Source of the DNA: Gambelia wislizenii
Taxonomy: Eukaryota > Chordata > Lepidosauria > Squamata > Crotaphytidae
Direction: 5' to 3'
Assembly: GCA_030847615.1 (NCBI GenBank)
Contig: JAUMIR010000005.1
Span: 243,326,645-243,390,644 of the forward strand
Length of the DNA stretch: 64,000 bases
The notes below the pieces were generated by a model. It ran no database searches and was not told where the DNA came from. It saw nothing but the letters and a program-made list of their open reading frames with translations. This document shows, in pieces, positions 22,461-33,737 of the stretch (its first letter is position 1; every line of letters begins with the position of its first letter). Made by a program: the position numbers and the translations under genes.

Positions 22461-24734
22461 AAGATATTAAAAAAGAAAAGAAAAGCAATGATGTTGGAGT
22501 CACAGGTCTACATGCTGCTTCAGGTGTTACTTGTGTTGTTCAGGAGAGGGGTCCCATGCAGGCAGAGGCCATGCCTACTTCCTGGCCATGTGGAGTTGAG
22601 ACAGTAAAATTTAAATCCTTTTGCAGAAGTGAGCATGTCTCTGTCACTTTAATCAGTATGTCTCTGTCACTTTGTGAAGCAAAGAGCTCCTTTGTTTAGG
22701 CGGAGATCATTGGATTTTCCAAGAAGTATCTGTACTGCTGCATCTGGAAACAATCTTTAGGTGCTGTATAGGTAAACCTAGCCAATTATAGTCCAAAAGA
22801 GAAGTTTTACCTTTGTTGGGGGCAGAAACGCCACTGTACATGGTGCCTTCCAGTCACATATGCATTGTTAAGAAAAGAAGGACATCTGTTTCTATAAAAA
22901 AAAATTCATATACTAATTTATATGTACACATTTAGAGATCAAAGGCAAATCCAGTACATTTCACCATAGCAGGGAAGACTGTGATTAGGTGACCCATGTA
23001 CCTGCTCAGTCTGCTTTCCCACTTCTAGTTGTTGAGACAGTACAGGTCTAGATGGACCAGTGGCTTGAGTCTGGACGTGACAGCTCCATATGTTTAATTC
23101 CTGGCCCCCTTTCTTTTAGCTTCCCCACACACACACATCAGGGAGAGATTAGGCTAATCCTCTTTGTCTGCTAATTTTGTTTTTATATGATTGTGAACTA
23201 ACATTCTTTTGAAACTAGGTTGTGTGTTATTGCATACCCTAGACTCCCTTCTCGATTATTTTTTTTCTAGTGTTGAAAAAGAAGCAGCAGCAGCAGTCAT
23301 CCTAATTTTATTACATGGAAGATTTTTTGACCGTCCAATACAATAACTCATTGGCAATGATTGTTCTCTAGTTGCTTGCAGCCAACTGTTTCCAGCAGGG
23401 AGCATACTTTAATGATAGGGTCTGATTTCAGAATTGTGCTAAAGCAAAGGGGCTTTCTCAGGACTTTATGATAGCCATAGATAAAATGGCACATGGGTAA
23501 CTCTGTGTTAATTACTTGCAGCTAGAATATCGGGTTGTGCTTATGTCAGATCCCAGGAGCTACAAGAAGTTTAGCTCCAGCCATGAATATGTAAAACAAA
23601 AGAATGGATTCCATAGATTTATTCTGTCCTCTCTCAAGATTTTGCCTGTGGCCTGCAGATGTTAAGCTCTTGTCTTTCTCAAAGGGGTGTAACTAACTTC
23701 CTCTTGTATTGAAATAGCTGTTTTTTCTTAATTCTGCCCATCTGCTACAGTAGTTTGCGTGCACAGAGCCTTTTCCACAGTGGTGCCAAAATGGTGTTCT
23801 TTCCCTAGACACATTGCCTTTGTGTTGACACTGCTACCCCTTTAGGCTTCTGCATAAACTTTCTTACTCTTCCAGGTCTTCATGATGACAAATAATATTC
23901 CTGTTTTAGTCATAATGGTTGCCTATCTCTGTTGTTTCATATTGTTTTAATGTTTGGGGGCTTTTTTTACATGGATCATTTTTACTTTGCCATGTGTGCG
24001 TGTGTGTATATTTGAAAACTTTGTTGTTTTTTCAAATGTTGTTTTCAGCCAGTCAGTTCAGTCACCTAGAAGTTTGTCTTAAAGATGTTTTAGTTCTGTG
24101 TTTTGTAATATTATTGTTTGTCTATGTGTGTTGAATGTGGATTATACATTTTATTATGAGTAGTTTTGTTCTCCAGGTTTCATAAAGCCATAAGGGCATT
24201 TCTTACTATTAATATAAATATTACTGAATAAAGGGTTTCTTAAAAAAAAAATACCATGCCAGACTAATTTTATCTCTATTAAACCTATACATATCAATAA
24301 AATAACATAAAGCACTGTTTCTTCACACTATTGCCTTCCGCTTTCCCCAGCATTATCATCTTTTCTAATGAGTCTTTTCATCTCATGATATGTCCAAAGT
24401 ACACCAGCTTCAGTTTAGTCATCTTGGCTTCTAGGGAGAGTTGAGGCCTGACTTGCTTTATGACCCGTTCATTTGACTTTTTTTTCGGCAGTCCATGGTG
24501 TCCATTGATCTCTCTTCCAGTACCACATTTCAAACGAGCTGATTCACTTCTTGTCAGATTTCTTCACTGTAATATATTGCAGTAAACTAATATTGAATAC
24601 GTAATAGAGTAGTATTATAGTTCTTCACTATACTGTATTACAGGTAACTACTTAACTTCCAGCTTATTACAGAGACAGTGGATTCAAGATTCTGAATCCC
24701 ACCTCCCAATATAGGTTCAGTAGCCTAAATAACC
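22461..24734. other. No gene recognised
   Basis: Contains a short (AGC)n run near 23283-23296. ORFs are under 90 codons and unremarkable. Nothing is supportable. Confidence 0.4.
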
Positions 24735-24960
24735 TAAAGGCACCAAATCCCACCTGATCTTTGACGCTAAGCAGGGTCAGCCTTGTTTAGCACCTGGATG
24801 GGTACTGCCAATGAATACCAGGTGCTGTAGGTTATAGTTCAGAGGGAGGAAGTAACAAAACCACCTCTTGAGTATCCCTTGCCTAAGAAAACCCTATGAA
24901 ATTCCTGGGGTCACCATAAGTTGACAGGGAACTTAAAGGCGTATGCATGTGCACACACAC
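24735..24960 (+). mobile_element. 5S-rRNA-derived SINE (SINE3-type)
   Basis: The head at about 24739-24836 aligns with vertebrate 5S rRNA: 'acctgatctttgacgctaag', 'cagggtcagccttgtttagc', 'acctggatgggtactgcc' and 'taccaggtgctgtaggtta'. It includes the internal A box and C box used by TFIIIA/Pol III. After a linker comes the tail 'ccttgcctaagaaaacccta'...'aagttgacagggaacttaaa' ending in (CA)n. It is a SINE insertion, not a 5S gene: the body is diverged and the tail is fused. Confidence 0.88.
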
Positions 24961-24964
24961 ACAC

Positions 24965-25047
24965 CTTGCATAGCTCCTGTAAAGTTTGGGCTAAAACCCA
25001 GTGCAGATTCATTTCCCCACTGACATGGAAGCCACTGGCCAACTCTG
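24965..25047. repeat. Palindromic MITE, right arm only
   Basis: Contains 'agctcctgtaaagtttgggc', 'taaaacccagtgcagattca' and 'cactgacatggaagccac', the right arm of the 11068-11255 family. The left arm may have been replaced by the SINE that ends at 24960. Confidence 0.55.
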
Positions 25048-25824
25048 ACTCATTCGTCCCCAGCTCTGGGGCCAAGTGGGTCTGTTCTGTTCTACTGTTG
25101 CTGTTGGTAAAATTCTTCAAGGTGCCAATTCACTTCTTAAGTCTGCTGGGCCGAGCGACTGGTCTTTTCTATTCTGCTACAAGTGCTGTGGCTCCACAGC
25201 TTCTTTGTGTGGTCCCACCGCTGCTCTGCCTTGTCTGGAAAAATGTGCATAAAATCACTTCAATTCCCTAGCCCATAAATATTTGCTCCCTCATTTTCCT
25301 TTATGTTAACTATGATTAGAAAGTGGAAACAGCATAATAAATGTAAACTATCCAAAGCTAATAAATAGTGTATATATTTTAATGTATTTAAAATTTTCTT
25401 CTGGCCTGTTTATTTTCAAGATGTCTTTGCAAATGAGAAAGAAAAGGGAAAAAAAGCTTGTTGTTTGAGACAAAAGCTGGGCAGTAATAACATCCAGTTG
25501 AAAAGTGGTATTAACATACCTTCAATTTTAATACACCCACAATACTTATTATTTCCTCAGAGAACCTCCAGGTCCATAAGGTCTGTAAAGAGTAGATGAG
25601 GTTCACGAGAAGTTTTGAGATAAGGTAGTTCAGTTGCTAGACAATAGAGGTAGAGGAGAAGGCATTGTAAAAATGCAACTAGGTGTGAGAGGAGATATGA
25701 AATTGACCTACTTGCTGTTGGTGCTATAAAGATATCATAGTTTGCATACAAAGGCAGACTGGTTGTGTTTTTCCTCATTGTAGTTCCTGGAAGAACTATA
25801 GGTGTTTTGGGGCTTCTCATCAGA
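25048..25824. other. No recognised feature
   Basis: AT-rich sequence; nothing is supportable. Confidence 0.4.
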
Positions 25825-25959
25825 GTAAACATTTTCAGATTTTTAAGCAGAGGCTGGATGGCTATCCGTCGGAAATGATTTGATTGTATATTCCTGCATG
25901 GCAGGGCGTTGGACTGGATGGCCCTTGTGGTCTCTTCCAACTCTATGATTCTATGATTC
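25825..25959 (+). mobile_element. CR1 LINE 3' terminus
   Basis: Only the last 135 bp: 'aagcagaggctggatggcta', 'gatttgattgtatattcctg', 'ggcccttgtggtctcttcca' and the tail ctatgattctatgattc. Confidence 0.88.
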
Positions 25960-26935
25960 CCAAAACGCAGTCTGTTAGCATTCCTTCCTCTCTCAACTTC
26001 TTCCTACAGATCCAATTTCCTTGCAGTGGAAGGAATCATATTTTTCAGAAAGTGAATGTGGAACACTAAGTTGGATACATTTGTAAAATAAAATATAAAC
26101 TCATTAGGTTAAATGAGACAGAAAATGTAGGGTAAATTTGAAAGGTAGACATTTTATGTATTTGGAAGAAAGAAATGTAATAGTGATGCTCATTCACAAC
26201 TAGCAAAAAGCAAGGGGAAATGGTAGGGCTATGGGGAAATGCCATAGCTAGTCCCATGTTGAGTCTCTGATATCTTCAGCTAGGGCTAGGAAAGGCTTTT
26301 GTCTGAAACCCTAGACAGCCACTATTCCTCAACAAAGAAACAGTACTAAGCTAAATAGACAAATGATCTGACTTGATATAAGGCAGCTGAGATTCTTGTT
26401 AATGATGTCTTTGGCATCATTATGACCATCAGAATGTCTGTGCTGAATGGTGTCTGTATGTGCAAATGCCTGGAGTTGGGAGCTGTATTGGCTCTCCATG
26501 GGACTTTGGAGAGCTGCACCAGCCTCTGCCGTGCTCAGATTTTAAAAAAAATCCTGTTTATTTTTCATTTGGGGAGGGATACTGGGAAGCCCAGCAGGCT
26601 TCAAGAATGTCATCCAAGGACCATATGTGGCCCACAGGCTGCACTTTCCTCTCCTTTGGTACAGACAGAAAATGTGTGTAATTCAGAGATCCCTCTCATT
26701 AAGGGCTGGGCTGACCAGTGTTTTACCCTCCTTAAAATCATACCCCTAAGTCTTCCCCTCTCTCTCTGGCTTTTCTTCGCAAATGAAGATTCAGGAAGGA
26801 CTCATCCTGCGCTTTCTGCAAGTGCGCTGATGACTGAAAAGGCCAATCCGAGATAAACAAGTCCGAGATAAACAAGGTTGCAGAAAGCACAGCAGAGGGT
26901 CTCCTTGGGTAATGTTTCCAGGTTGTGATTCTTTC
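25960..26935. other. No recognised feature
   Basis: A 144-codon frame at 26422-26856 has no domain I recognise and no splice context. Nothing is supportable. Confidence 0.4.
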
Positions 26936-26942
26936 TGCATTG

Positions 26943-27263
26943 TCATTTCTCTTCAAGACTTGTTCGGCGTGAGTTCTCAAATAAAGCTGCAGCATTGTGG
27001 ATAGTGCGTCTCCATGCCTCCCAATGTGAAGCCAGGGTGGACCATTGTTGGTGATCAATTTGGCCAAGCCTGAGATGTTGTTTCAGGGAATCCTTGTATC
27101 GCTTTTTTGGAGTGCCCCTCTTATGCTGACCTGTGGCGAGTACTATTTTAGGGAGGCGATGGTCCTCCATCCTAGAAATGTGCCCTGCCCAGCACAGTTG
27201 TGTTCTCAATATCATGGCCTCAATGCTGGTGATCCCTGTTTGCTCAAGGACAGCAACATTCAT
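26943..27263 (-). pseudogene. LINE ORF2 C-terminal fragment (RTE-like?)
   Basis: The minus-strand frame has the tract LCWAGHISRMEDHRLPKIVL, then KRGTPKKRYKDSLKQHL, IDHQQWSTLA and EAWRRTIH. This C-terminal signature ('WAGH-RM-D-RLPK...G-P-KRYKD-LK') lies downstream of RT in several non-LTR retrotransposons. I lean towards an RTE-like clade but cannot fix it. No RT catalytic motif is present and the frame runs out on both sides, so the copy is truncated and inactive. Confidence 0.6.
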
Positions 27264-28109
27264 CAGATAGAAAATACATTTTCTTGAAGCTGATCTCTAT
27301 AAAGTACATGTTGATGTGTAGCTAAAGCAGCAAAAGTTTTGGACTACTGAACAAAAGACTATGAATGCGTATCTTTCCAACCTTGGAATATAAGTTTGGC
27401 AACAGTAAAAACATGCAGGAAACAACCACATTGATGATGGTTTAAATTGGGTTTCAAAAGTATTTGCCTTTTATAGACCTACATTGAACTGCATGTTGGA
27501 GAATCAAGAATCACAACCACTGCTCTCTATGTAATGTGCCCTTTGTGCAGTTTGTGATTCTTGATATTGTCTATTATATGGAATGGTCTATAGGGACTGA
27601 ACTTCTCCATGGAACTCAGCAACAGACCATTCTAATTGCCTGCTTTAAGATCTGCTGTTGAGGCCCTGTGTGTCTCTTATCTTGAGTGTTGTAATTCCAC
27701 TATAAAGAAGGTCTTTTTCAGGCATGGTGCTCAGATGTGTTGTGTTGTTCATTTTTGGTGCTTCGTTGTGTTGAATTCCTCCCTGGGGCAGGTAGAAAGT
27801 TTCTTGGTACACACTGTAGCTTCTTCATTGTCAGAAAATACAGTATTATTTATCTAAGCATTTTAATCTGTCCAAAACCAAGCCAACTTTTACAAAATGT
27901 ATCCACAGTTTTGTCACTGTTGTTCTGCTTTATTACTTTTACATTATACAGCCCACCCTGAAATTCAAATTAGATGGAATGCGATATGTGGAAATGTTTG
28001 AATAAATAAGAGACAATAGTTCATAGTGCATGATATTGCAGGGAATATTGTGTGTTCCAGTGACGGTTCATTCCTTCTAGTTTGTTCATTCTACAGGCCT
28101 GGAGATTTT
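27264..28109. other. No recognised feature
   Basis: ORFs under 75 codons without recognised domains. Confidence 0.4.
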
Positions 28110-28700
28110 GATCCCCATCTGCCAGTATTGCTATCAGCAGCAGCAGCATCTTTATTGTCATTCTTATATAGCTCCATCAGTGTATTTAGTGCTTTACAGT
28201 AAAACAACAACAAAATACAGCCAGCCCTGCCAAACGCATGCAATCTAAAATATGTACACACACACACACACTGTATATGGGAAGGAAGGAGTAACACAAA
28301 TATAAAACTATGCAATACAATTGTAAAACAAATTGTCCAGATAGAAATACAAAAACAACAACAATGCAATATAATATAAAGCAAACTTACAAATACATAT
28401 AATCAAAATATACAAGATTATAAAACAATATTAAACTGAAATTCTAAAAGCTTTGGATAACAAGAAAGTTTTCAATTGAGATTTAAAAACAAAGAGGAAA
28501 GGAGCAGTCTACAAATGTTCATGGAAGTGCTAAAAAGAGTATGGAGCAGCAAGTGAAAAGGACAAGGTTGAGCCAAGGAAGAGGAAACCCTTGGTTGAGT
28601 GAGAAGCCTAGAGTTCCCAGAATGCAGATCCCTTGCAGGCTGGTAAAAAGAAATGAAGACTGAAAGATGAGGGCAAGGATAGGTCATGTAGAATGAAGAA
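28110..28700 (-). mobile_element. LINE 3' UTR-like region
   Basis: Read on the minus strand, the element ends 'aaagcactaaatacactgat', 'ggagctatataagaatgaca', 'ataaagatgctgctgctgct'. This is a typical 3' terminus of CR1/L2-group LINEs (a 'gcgctatataa...ataaagat' ending). Upstream text is A-rich with a (CA)n microsatellite at 28256-28271. No coding region remains and the clade is uncertain. Confidence 0.4.
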
Positions 28701-28826
28701 GAGTCAAAATTAGTGATGTAATGTGTCCTACTTGTCTTTGAGCTGCATCACAGAACTACTCTCAGGAATCCATTACATGGAGCAATGTTCTGTTTCTCTG
28801 TATTCTTTAGTGTGATGAGAAGTGAT

Positions 28827-28884
28827 GGCTGGAGGCTTCCATGCCAATGGGACAGTGAATCCACTTGAGTTTTAGTCTGAACTT
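28827..28884. repeat. Palindromic MITE, first of three pieces
   Basis: The left arm 'ggctggaggcttccatgcca', 'cagtgaatccacttgagttt' ends in the 15-bp TSD ttttagtctgaactt (28870-28884). The rest of the MITE resumes at 32325 and 37038. Confidence 0.7.
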
Positions 28885-29127
28885 TTAAAAATAATTCTAT
28901 TTAAAATTTCAAATATATAAAACATAGAACTGTAACAATAAACACAACTAAAAGAAAAAGAGCAAAGAAGAAAGTAGATACAAATAGAGAAGGGGGGAAG
29001 CATAAAGAGGGACAATAGTGACTTCCAATCTTTTCTTCATTGGCTATTAAACTAAAACAAGCTAAAAGATCCATCAATACCTCTCTCATACATTAAATCC
29101 TTACTGCCTTAATAAAATCAAATCTTA

Positions 29128-29225
29128 TACATTTATTTATTTATTTATTTATATCCCGTTCTTCAGCCACAAAGGCTATCAGATAAGTATAATCCCTATA
29201 GAAAGTCCATAAATTGTTAATATAC
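29128..29225 (-). repeat. SINE 3' end (hairpin/ATTT tail)
   Basis: The sequence (ttta)n then 'tatcccgttcttcagccaca', 'aaggctatcagataag' is the minus-strand 3' end of the SINE family seen whole at 55862-56085. Confidence 0.65.
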
Positions 29226-29252
29226 AAGTATATACAATAATGAGTATTAGTA

Positions 29253-30370
29253 GAATCATAGAATTGCAGAGTTGGAAGAGACCATGAGGGCCATCCAGTT
29301 CAACCCCCTGCCACGCAGGAAATCACGATCAAAGCATCCCCGACAGATGGCCATCCAGCCTCTGTTTAAAGACCTCCAAGGAAGGAGACCCCACCACGCT
29401 CCGAGGGAGTGTGTTCCAGTGCCGAACAGCTCTTACTGTCAAAAAGTTCCTCCTAATGTTGAGGTGGAATCTCTGATCCTGGAGCTTGCATCCATTGCTC
29501 CGTGTTCCAATCTCTGGAGCAGCAGAAAACAAGCTTGCTCCATTCTCAATGTGACACCCCTTCAAATACTTAAGCAGGGCTATCATATCGCCTCTTAACC
29601 ATCTTTTTTCCAGGCTAAACATACCTAGCTCCCTAAGTCTCTCCTCATAAGGCATGGTTTCCAGACCTTTCACCATTTTAGTTGCCCTCCTCTGGACACG
29701 CTCCAATTTGTCAATATCCTTTTTGAATTGTGGTGCCCAGAACTGGGCACAGTATTCTAGGTGAGGTCTGACCAAGGCAGAATAGAGCAGAACTATTACT
29801 TCCCTTGATCTGGACACTATACTTCTATTGATGCAGCCCAAAATTGCATTGGCCTTTTTAGCTGCCGCATCACACTGTTGGCTCATGTTCAACTTGTGGT
29901 CTACTAGGACTCCTAGATCCCTTTCTCACATAGTCTCATTCAGCCAGGTCTCCCCCATCCTATATCTGTGCATTTCATTTTTTAGCCCTAAGTGCAGTAC
30001 CTTAAATTTCTCCGTATTGAACTTCATTTTGTTAGCTTTGGCCCAGCTCTCCAGTTTATCCAGGTCATCTTGAATGTTGATCCTGTCCTCCAGGGTATTA
30101 GCTACTCCTCCTAATTTGGTGTCATCTGCAAATTTGATAAGTATGCCCCTAATTCCCTCATCCAAGTCATTGATAAAGATGTTGAATAGCACTGGGCCCA
30201 GGACAGAACCCTGTGGCACCCCACTGGTCACATCTTTCCAAGATGAAGAGGAGCCATTGCTGAGCACCCTTTGGGTTCGGCCAGTCAACCAATTACAAAT
30301 CCATTGAACTGTTAACTTGTCTAGCCCACATTTTACAAGCTTGTTTGCAAGAATGTCATAGGGAACCATA
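29253..30370 (-). mobile_element. CR1 LINE, 5'-truncated
   Basis: Minus-strand CR1 beginning with tagaatcatagaattgcaga (tail) at the plus-strand left. A 187-codon frame (29329-29892) covers the CR1 C-terminal domain ([20 protein letters not shown] ... [12 protein letters not shown] ... [11 protein letters not shown]). The truncated RT (29926-30384) keeps [20 protein letters not shown] and FADDTKLGG. The 5' end lies just after VPYDILANKL. Compared with the 37968-41297 copy it is less frameshifted but much shorter. It sits inside the L1, so it is younger than that insertion. Confidence 0.9.
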
Positions 30371-30432
30371 GTAATCATTATCAACTATTTCGGTTTTTAA
30401 TCTCTTCCCCTAATTTACTTTAAATAAAACTA

Positions 30433-30580
30433 CAGTACTACCCCCATATCCGTGGTCAATACATTCCCGGACTTACTCTGGATAATGAAAATTGCAGATA
30501 GTAGTGAACCCTATATTTCCAGTGGAAGTTGGCCATAGAATTGCACTGGAGGACCTCCAAATGCCTAGAGAGGCGTGACT
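30433..30580 (+). repeat. Mariner-type MITE fragment
   Basis: Begins cagtactacccccatatccg after TA and contains 'ggaagttggccatagaattg' and 'ggacctccaaatgcctagag', shared with 60945-61145. The right TIR is missing. Confidence 0.5.
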
Positions 30581-31091
30581 GTGTGAAGTCTCTTAAGTAT
30601 AAATACTTGCCTCTTAAGTAGACATATTTCTATTAAGTAATCAGTGTATTCCCTCTCACTATCCCATTTAATATCCCATTTAATATCAATCTATTATAAC
30701 ATTAACTGTATCTTCTAATCATCCACAGGAAAAAAGTTACATTCTTCCCTTCATTTTTTGAAAACCGTTATCAATTCAACAATTACCCATTGACCACAAA
30801 TCTCTAGTTCCTTTTAAAATATTTTTTCTATATAGCCAAACCACACTAAAACCCATAAAAGTCAAACTTAATAATTGTTTTAAACAATTTCTTTTATAAC
30901 CTGCTCCTTTCCCGTAAGTCTTAAATCTTTACTTTAAACCAAAATCAGATGATGATCCCCATATTAATATCTTAAATCCAGAAAAGTAATTCCTTATTTC
31001 TTTACTCTTCATATTTAAATTTAACCTTGAGGTGTGTTTTTTTTTTAGCAAAACTTTGCAATTGGACATTGCTCAATTTGAAATCCTCAAA

Positions 31092-31505
31092 TTAGCTGGA
31101 GAAAATGAGGGGAGGGGAAAATCTTCCATAAAAGACATTCCTGTCATCCCTCTCAACCCCGCTGCCCATATAACCACCCTCTCCACATTCAATGTCACTC
31201 TTCCTTTCTGTGTTGTTTCTGATGCCCTCAACATTCTTGCCTAGCTCTTCCAAGATCACCTCCAGGGCTCCAAAATCTTCTTGATCTAGGCACAAATCTC
31301 CATCTGAAAATATCTCATCACACTCTTTCGACTTCAAACTGGCTCCTCTGTCTTGACTTTCCATACCAGGTTTCAGAACTTCTTGAATTTCTGCCACTTC
31401 ATCTTCCAGTTCCTTGGCTAATCCACATTTCAATCTAAAATTCAACCTGAAGTTCTTACAGTTATTTTTCATCCATTTGCATTCCTCCAATATCTCTTGC
31501 CACAT
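31092..31505 (-). pseudogene. L1-like ORF1 fragment
   Basis: A frame opening with ATG (31505) encodes an acidic, Leu/Glu/Lys-rich protein (KELEDEVAEIQEVLKPGMES ... VILEELGKNVEGIRNN), consistent with a coiled-coil segment of an L1 ORF1. No RRM or C-terminal domain is visible. A small frame just upstream (31512-31697) may be the N-terminal continuation. The assignment rests mainly on position between a 5' UTR-like start and the L1-type 3' end. It could be another spacer ORF. Confidence 0.4.
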
Positions 31506-32324
31506 CCCTCCCTACAGTTTCATCTTGCAGAGGTTACATCTTTTACAATCTTCTTTTGAACAAGATCTTGGCATACAAAGAGTTAACACTCTTGTCTCCA
31601 CAATGCCTCCTCCAAAAGAATGTAGGGATGACATAACCAGGCACTTTGCCTCTGCTGTTATTCCAATTGCTTTCCATGAGCTACCTGTCCCAGCCAAAAC
31701 AATTCCGCTTTCTCAAAACAAACCAATTTCTTTACAGCATTTTTACTCACAACATGCTACAAAAAACACCCAGTCTTCCAACTTTAAAAAATTACTCCCA
31801 TCATTTCATGTTACTATGTGCTTTATCCACTTAAGCAATTTAATTTTGTTTTTTCTTCACACTATATACTAGACTTCCAGTTTTAAAGCTACAGTCTTAA
31901 AGCTTTTTAAAGATAGTCCTTGACATCACTTACTTTAATAGATAGGCAGGAAGCTCACCTAGGCATTAATGAAGCCACTGATTTGAATATTTCTCATTAT
32001 CCAACCAATCTGCTTATTATTCTGAAGATAGTTGAAGAAAGAAGCAGTGGTTTACTGGCTTAATGTCCATTAAAAGCTTGCATGCAGTGGGATGAGCTGA
32101 TGAAATTTTCCCGCAGTCTCACCCCTCCACTTTGGTCACAATCAACTGCCACAGTCTCCATGAGCTTGGTGGGGTTCTTGGACTCTTGTAGGCAATTCTC
32201 TCAGTTTCCCATAGTCCGGAGAGATCAAAACCATCTCCAAACCAATGTTCACACTGCTGCTCCTCTCTCTTTCACAGAGCCCCATGAAAGGTGTCAGTCA
32301 GCCATTTCCATTGTCGAAAGTCCA

Positions 32325-32408
32325 TTTTAGTCTGAACTTGAGCCATTAAAGATGCTGCACCTATTTGAGGGATAAAAGGGTCAGCATCTTTAAAGTTCAG
32401 ACTAAAAC
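32325..32408. repeat. Palindromic MITE, middle piece
   Basis: The sequence ttttagtctgaacttgagcc, 'attaaagatgctgcacctat', 'tcagcatctttaaagttcag', 'actaaaac' forms a near-perfect hairpin: the centre of the palindromic MITE, between the L1 TSD on the left and the L2 insertion on the right. Confidence 0.75.
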
Positions 32409-32411
32409 ACA

Positions 32412-33737
32412 GGGCCAGAGGGCTGTGGAGGGCCCTGAGGACTTCTGGAAGCAGAGCAGCAGCAGGAGGGGGCGTGGCCAGAAGTGGCTGGCGTTTTAAG
32501 CCACTCCCACACCCCTCAGGAACACCAGCCAGCAGCCAGAGGGACTCTAAGCCGGAAGCAGCCTCTTCTCCCCACTCCACCGGGCCAGAGGGCTGTGGAG
32601 GGCCCTGAGGACTTCTGGAAGCAGAGCAGCAGCAGGAGGGGGCGTGGCCAGGAGTGGCTGGCGTTTTAAGCCACTCCCACACCCCTCAGGAACACCAGCC
32701 AGCAGCCAGAGGGACTCTAAGCCTGAAGCAGCCTCTTCTCCCCATTCCACCGGGCCAGAGGGCTGTGGAGGGCCCTGAGGACTTCTGGAAGCAGAGCAGC
32801 AGCAGGAGGGGGCGTGGCCAGAAGTGGCTGGCGTTTTAAGCCACTCCCACACCCCTCAGGAACACCAGCCAGCAGCCAGAGGGACTCTAAGCCTGAAGCA
32901 GCCTCTTCTCCCCATTCCACCGGGCCAGAGGGCTGTGGAGGGCCCTGAGGACTTCTGGAAGCAGAGCAGCAGCAGGAGGGGGCGTGGCCAGAAGTGGCTG
33001 GCGTTTTAAGCCACTCCCACACCCCTCAGGAACACCAGCCAGCAGCCAGAGGGACTCTAAGCCGGAAGCAGCCTCTTCTCCCCACTCCACCGGGCCAGAG
33101 GGCTGTGGAGGGCCCTGAGGACTTCTGGAAGCAGAGCAGCAGCAGGAGGGGGCGTGGCCAGAAGTGGCTGGCGTTTTAAGCCACTCCCACACCCCTCAGG
33201 AACACCAGCCAGCAGCCAGAGGGACTCTAAGCCTGAAGCAGCCTCTTCTCCCCATTCCACCGGGCCAGAGGGCTGTGGAGGGCCCTGAGGACTTCTGGAA
33301 GCAGAGCAGCAGCAGGAGGGGGCGTGGCCAGAAGTGGCTGGCGTTTTAAGCCACTCCCACACCCCTCAGGAACACCAGCCAGCAGCCAGAGGGACTCTAA
33401 GCCGGAAGCAGCCTCTTCTCCCCACTCCACCGGGCCAGAGGGCTGTGGAGGGCCCTGAGGACTTCTGGAAGCAGAGCAGCAGCAGGAGGGGGCGTGGCCA
33501 GAAGTGGCTGGCGTTTTAAGCCACTCCCACACCCCTCAGGAACACCAGCCAGCAGCCAGAGGGACTCTAAGCCTGAAGCAGCCTCTTCTCCCCATTCCAC
33601 CGGGCCAGAGGGCTGTGGAGGGCCCTGAGGACTTCTGGAAGCAGAGCAGCAGCAGGAGGGGGCGTGGCCAGGAGTGGCTGGCATTTTAAGCCACTCCCAC
33701 ACCCCTCAGGAACACCAGCCAGCAGCCAGAGGGACTC
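32412..33737 (+). repeat. Tandem 170-bp monomers (L2 5' UTR)
   Basis: Seven complete 170-bp units start at 32412, 32582, 32752, 32922, 33092, 33262 and 33432, plus a partial eighth at 33602. Units are nearly identical. They differ at a few sites, for example 'aagccggaag...cccactcc' (units 1, 4, 6) against 'aagcctgaag...cccattcc' (units 2, 3, 5, 7). Each unit has gggggcgtggcc (first at 32468-32479, then every 170 bp), a GC/CACC-box-like site, and 'cccacacccctc'. Tandem 5' monomers acting as promoters are known from mouse L1; by analogy this is probably the element's promoter. Short frames in each unit on both strands are artefacts. Confidence 0.92.

Larger units (their letters stand above)
28885..32324 (-). 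mobile_element. L1-type LINE (internally deleted), TSD-bounded
   Basis: Flanked by a perfect 15-bp TSD (ttttagtctgaactt) at 28870-28884 and 32325-32339. Read on the minus strand, the 3' end is 'tatatttgaaattttaaata' followed by an A/T-rich tail, as in squamate L1s. The 5' part (31092-32320) has a GA-rich 5' UTR-like start and an ORF1-like frame. No RT is recognisable, so ORF2 is largely deleted. A CR1 (29253-30370), a SINE 3' fragment (29128-29225) and a mariner-type MITE piece (30433-30580) lie inside. Confidence 0.65.

Noticed and set aside
24739..24836. A functional 5S rRNA gene
   Set aside because: Sequence is diverged and fused to a SINE tail with a CA repeat; it is a 5S-derived SINE.
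26422..26856. 144-codon plus-strand ORF as a host exon
   Set aside because: No recognisable domain, no convincing splice sites and no neighbouring exon-like frame.
31414..31872. 152-codon plus-strand ORF
   Set aside because: No domain; lies opposite the L1-like ORF1 fragment.
32412..33737. Repeated 61- and 101-codon ORFs on both strands of the array
   Set aside because: They recur once per 170-bp unit, start at GTG, and are by-products of the GC-rich monomer.
32412..33737. CRISPR-like or satellite array
   Set aside because: No unique spacers; units are head-to-tail copies joined directly to an L2 coding region, so they are an element's 5' UTR.
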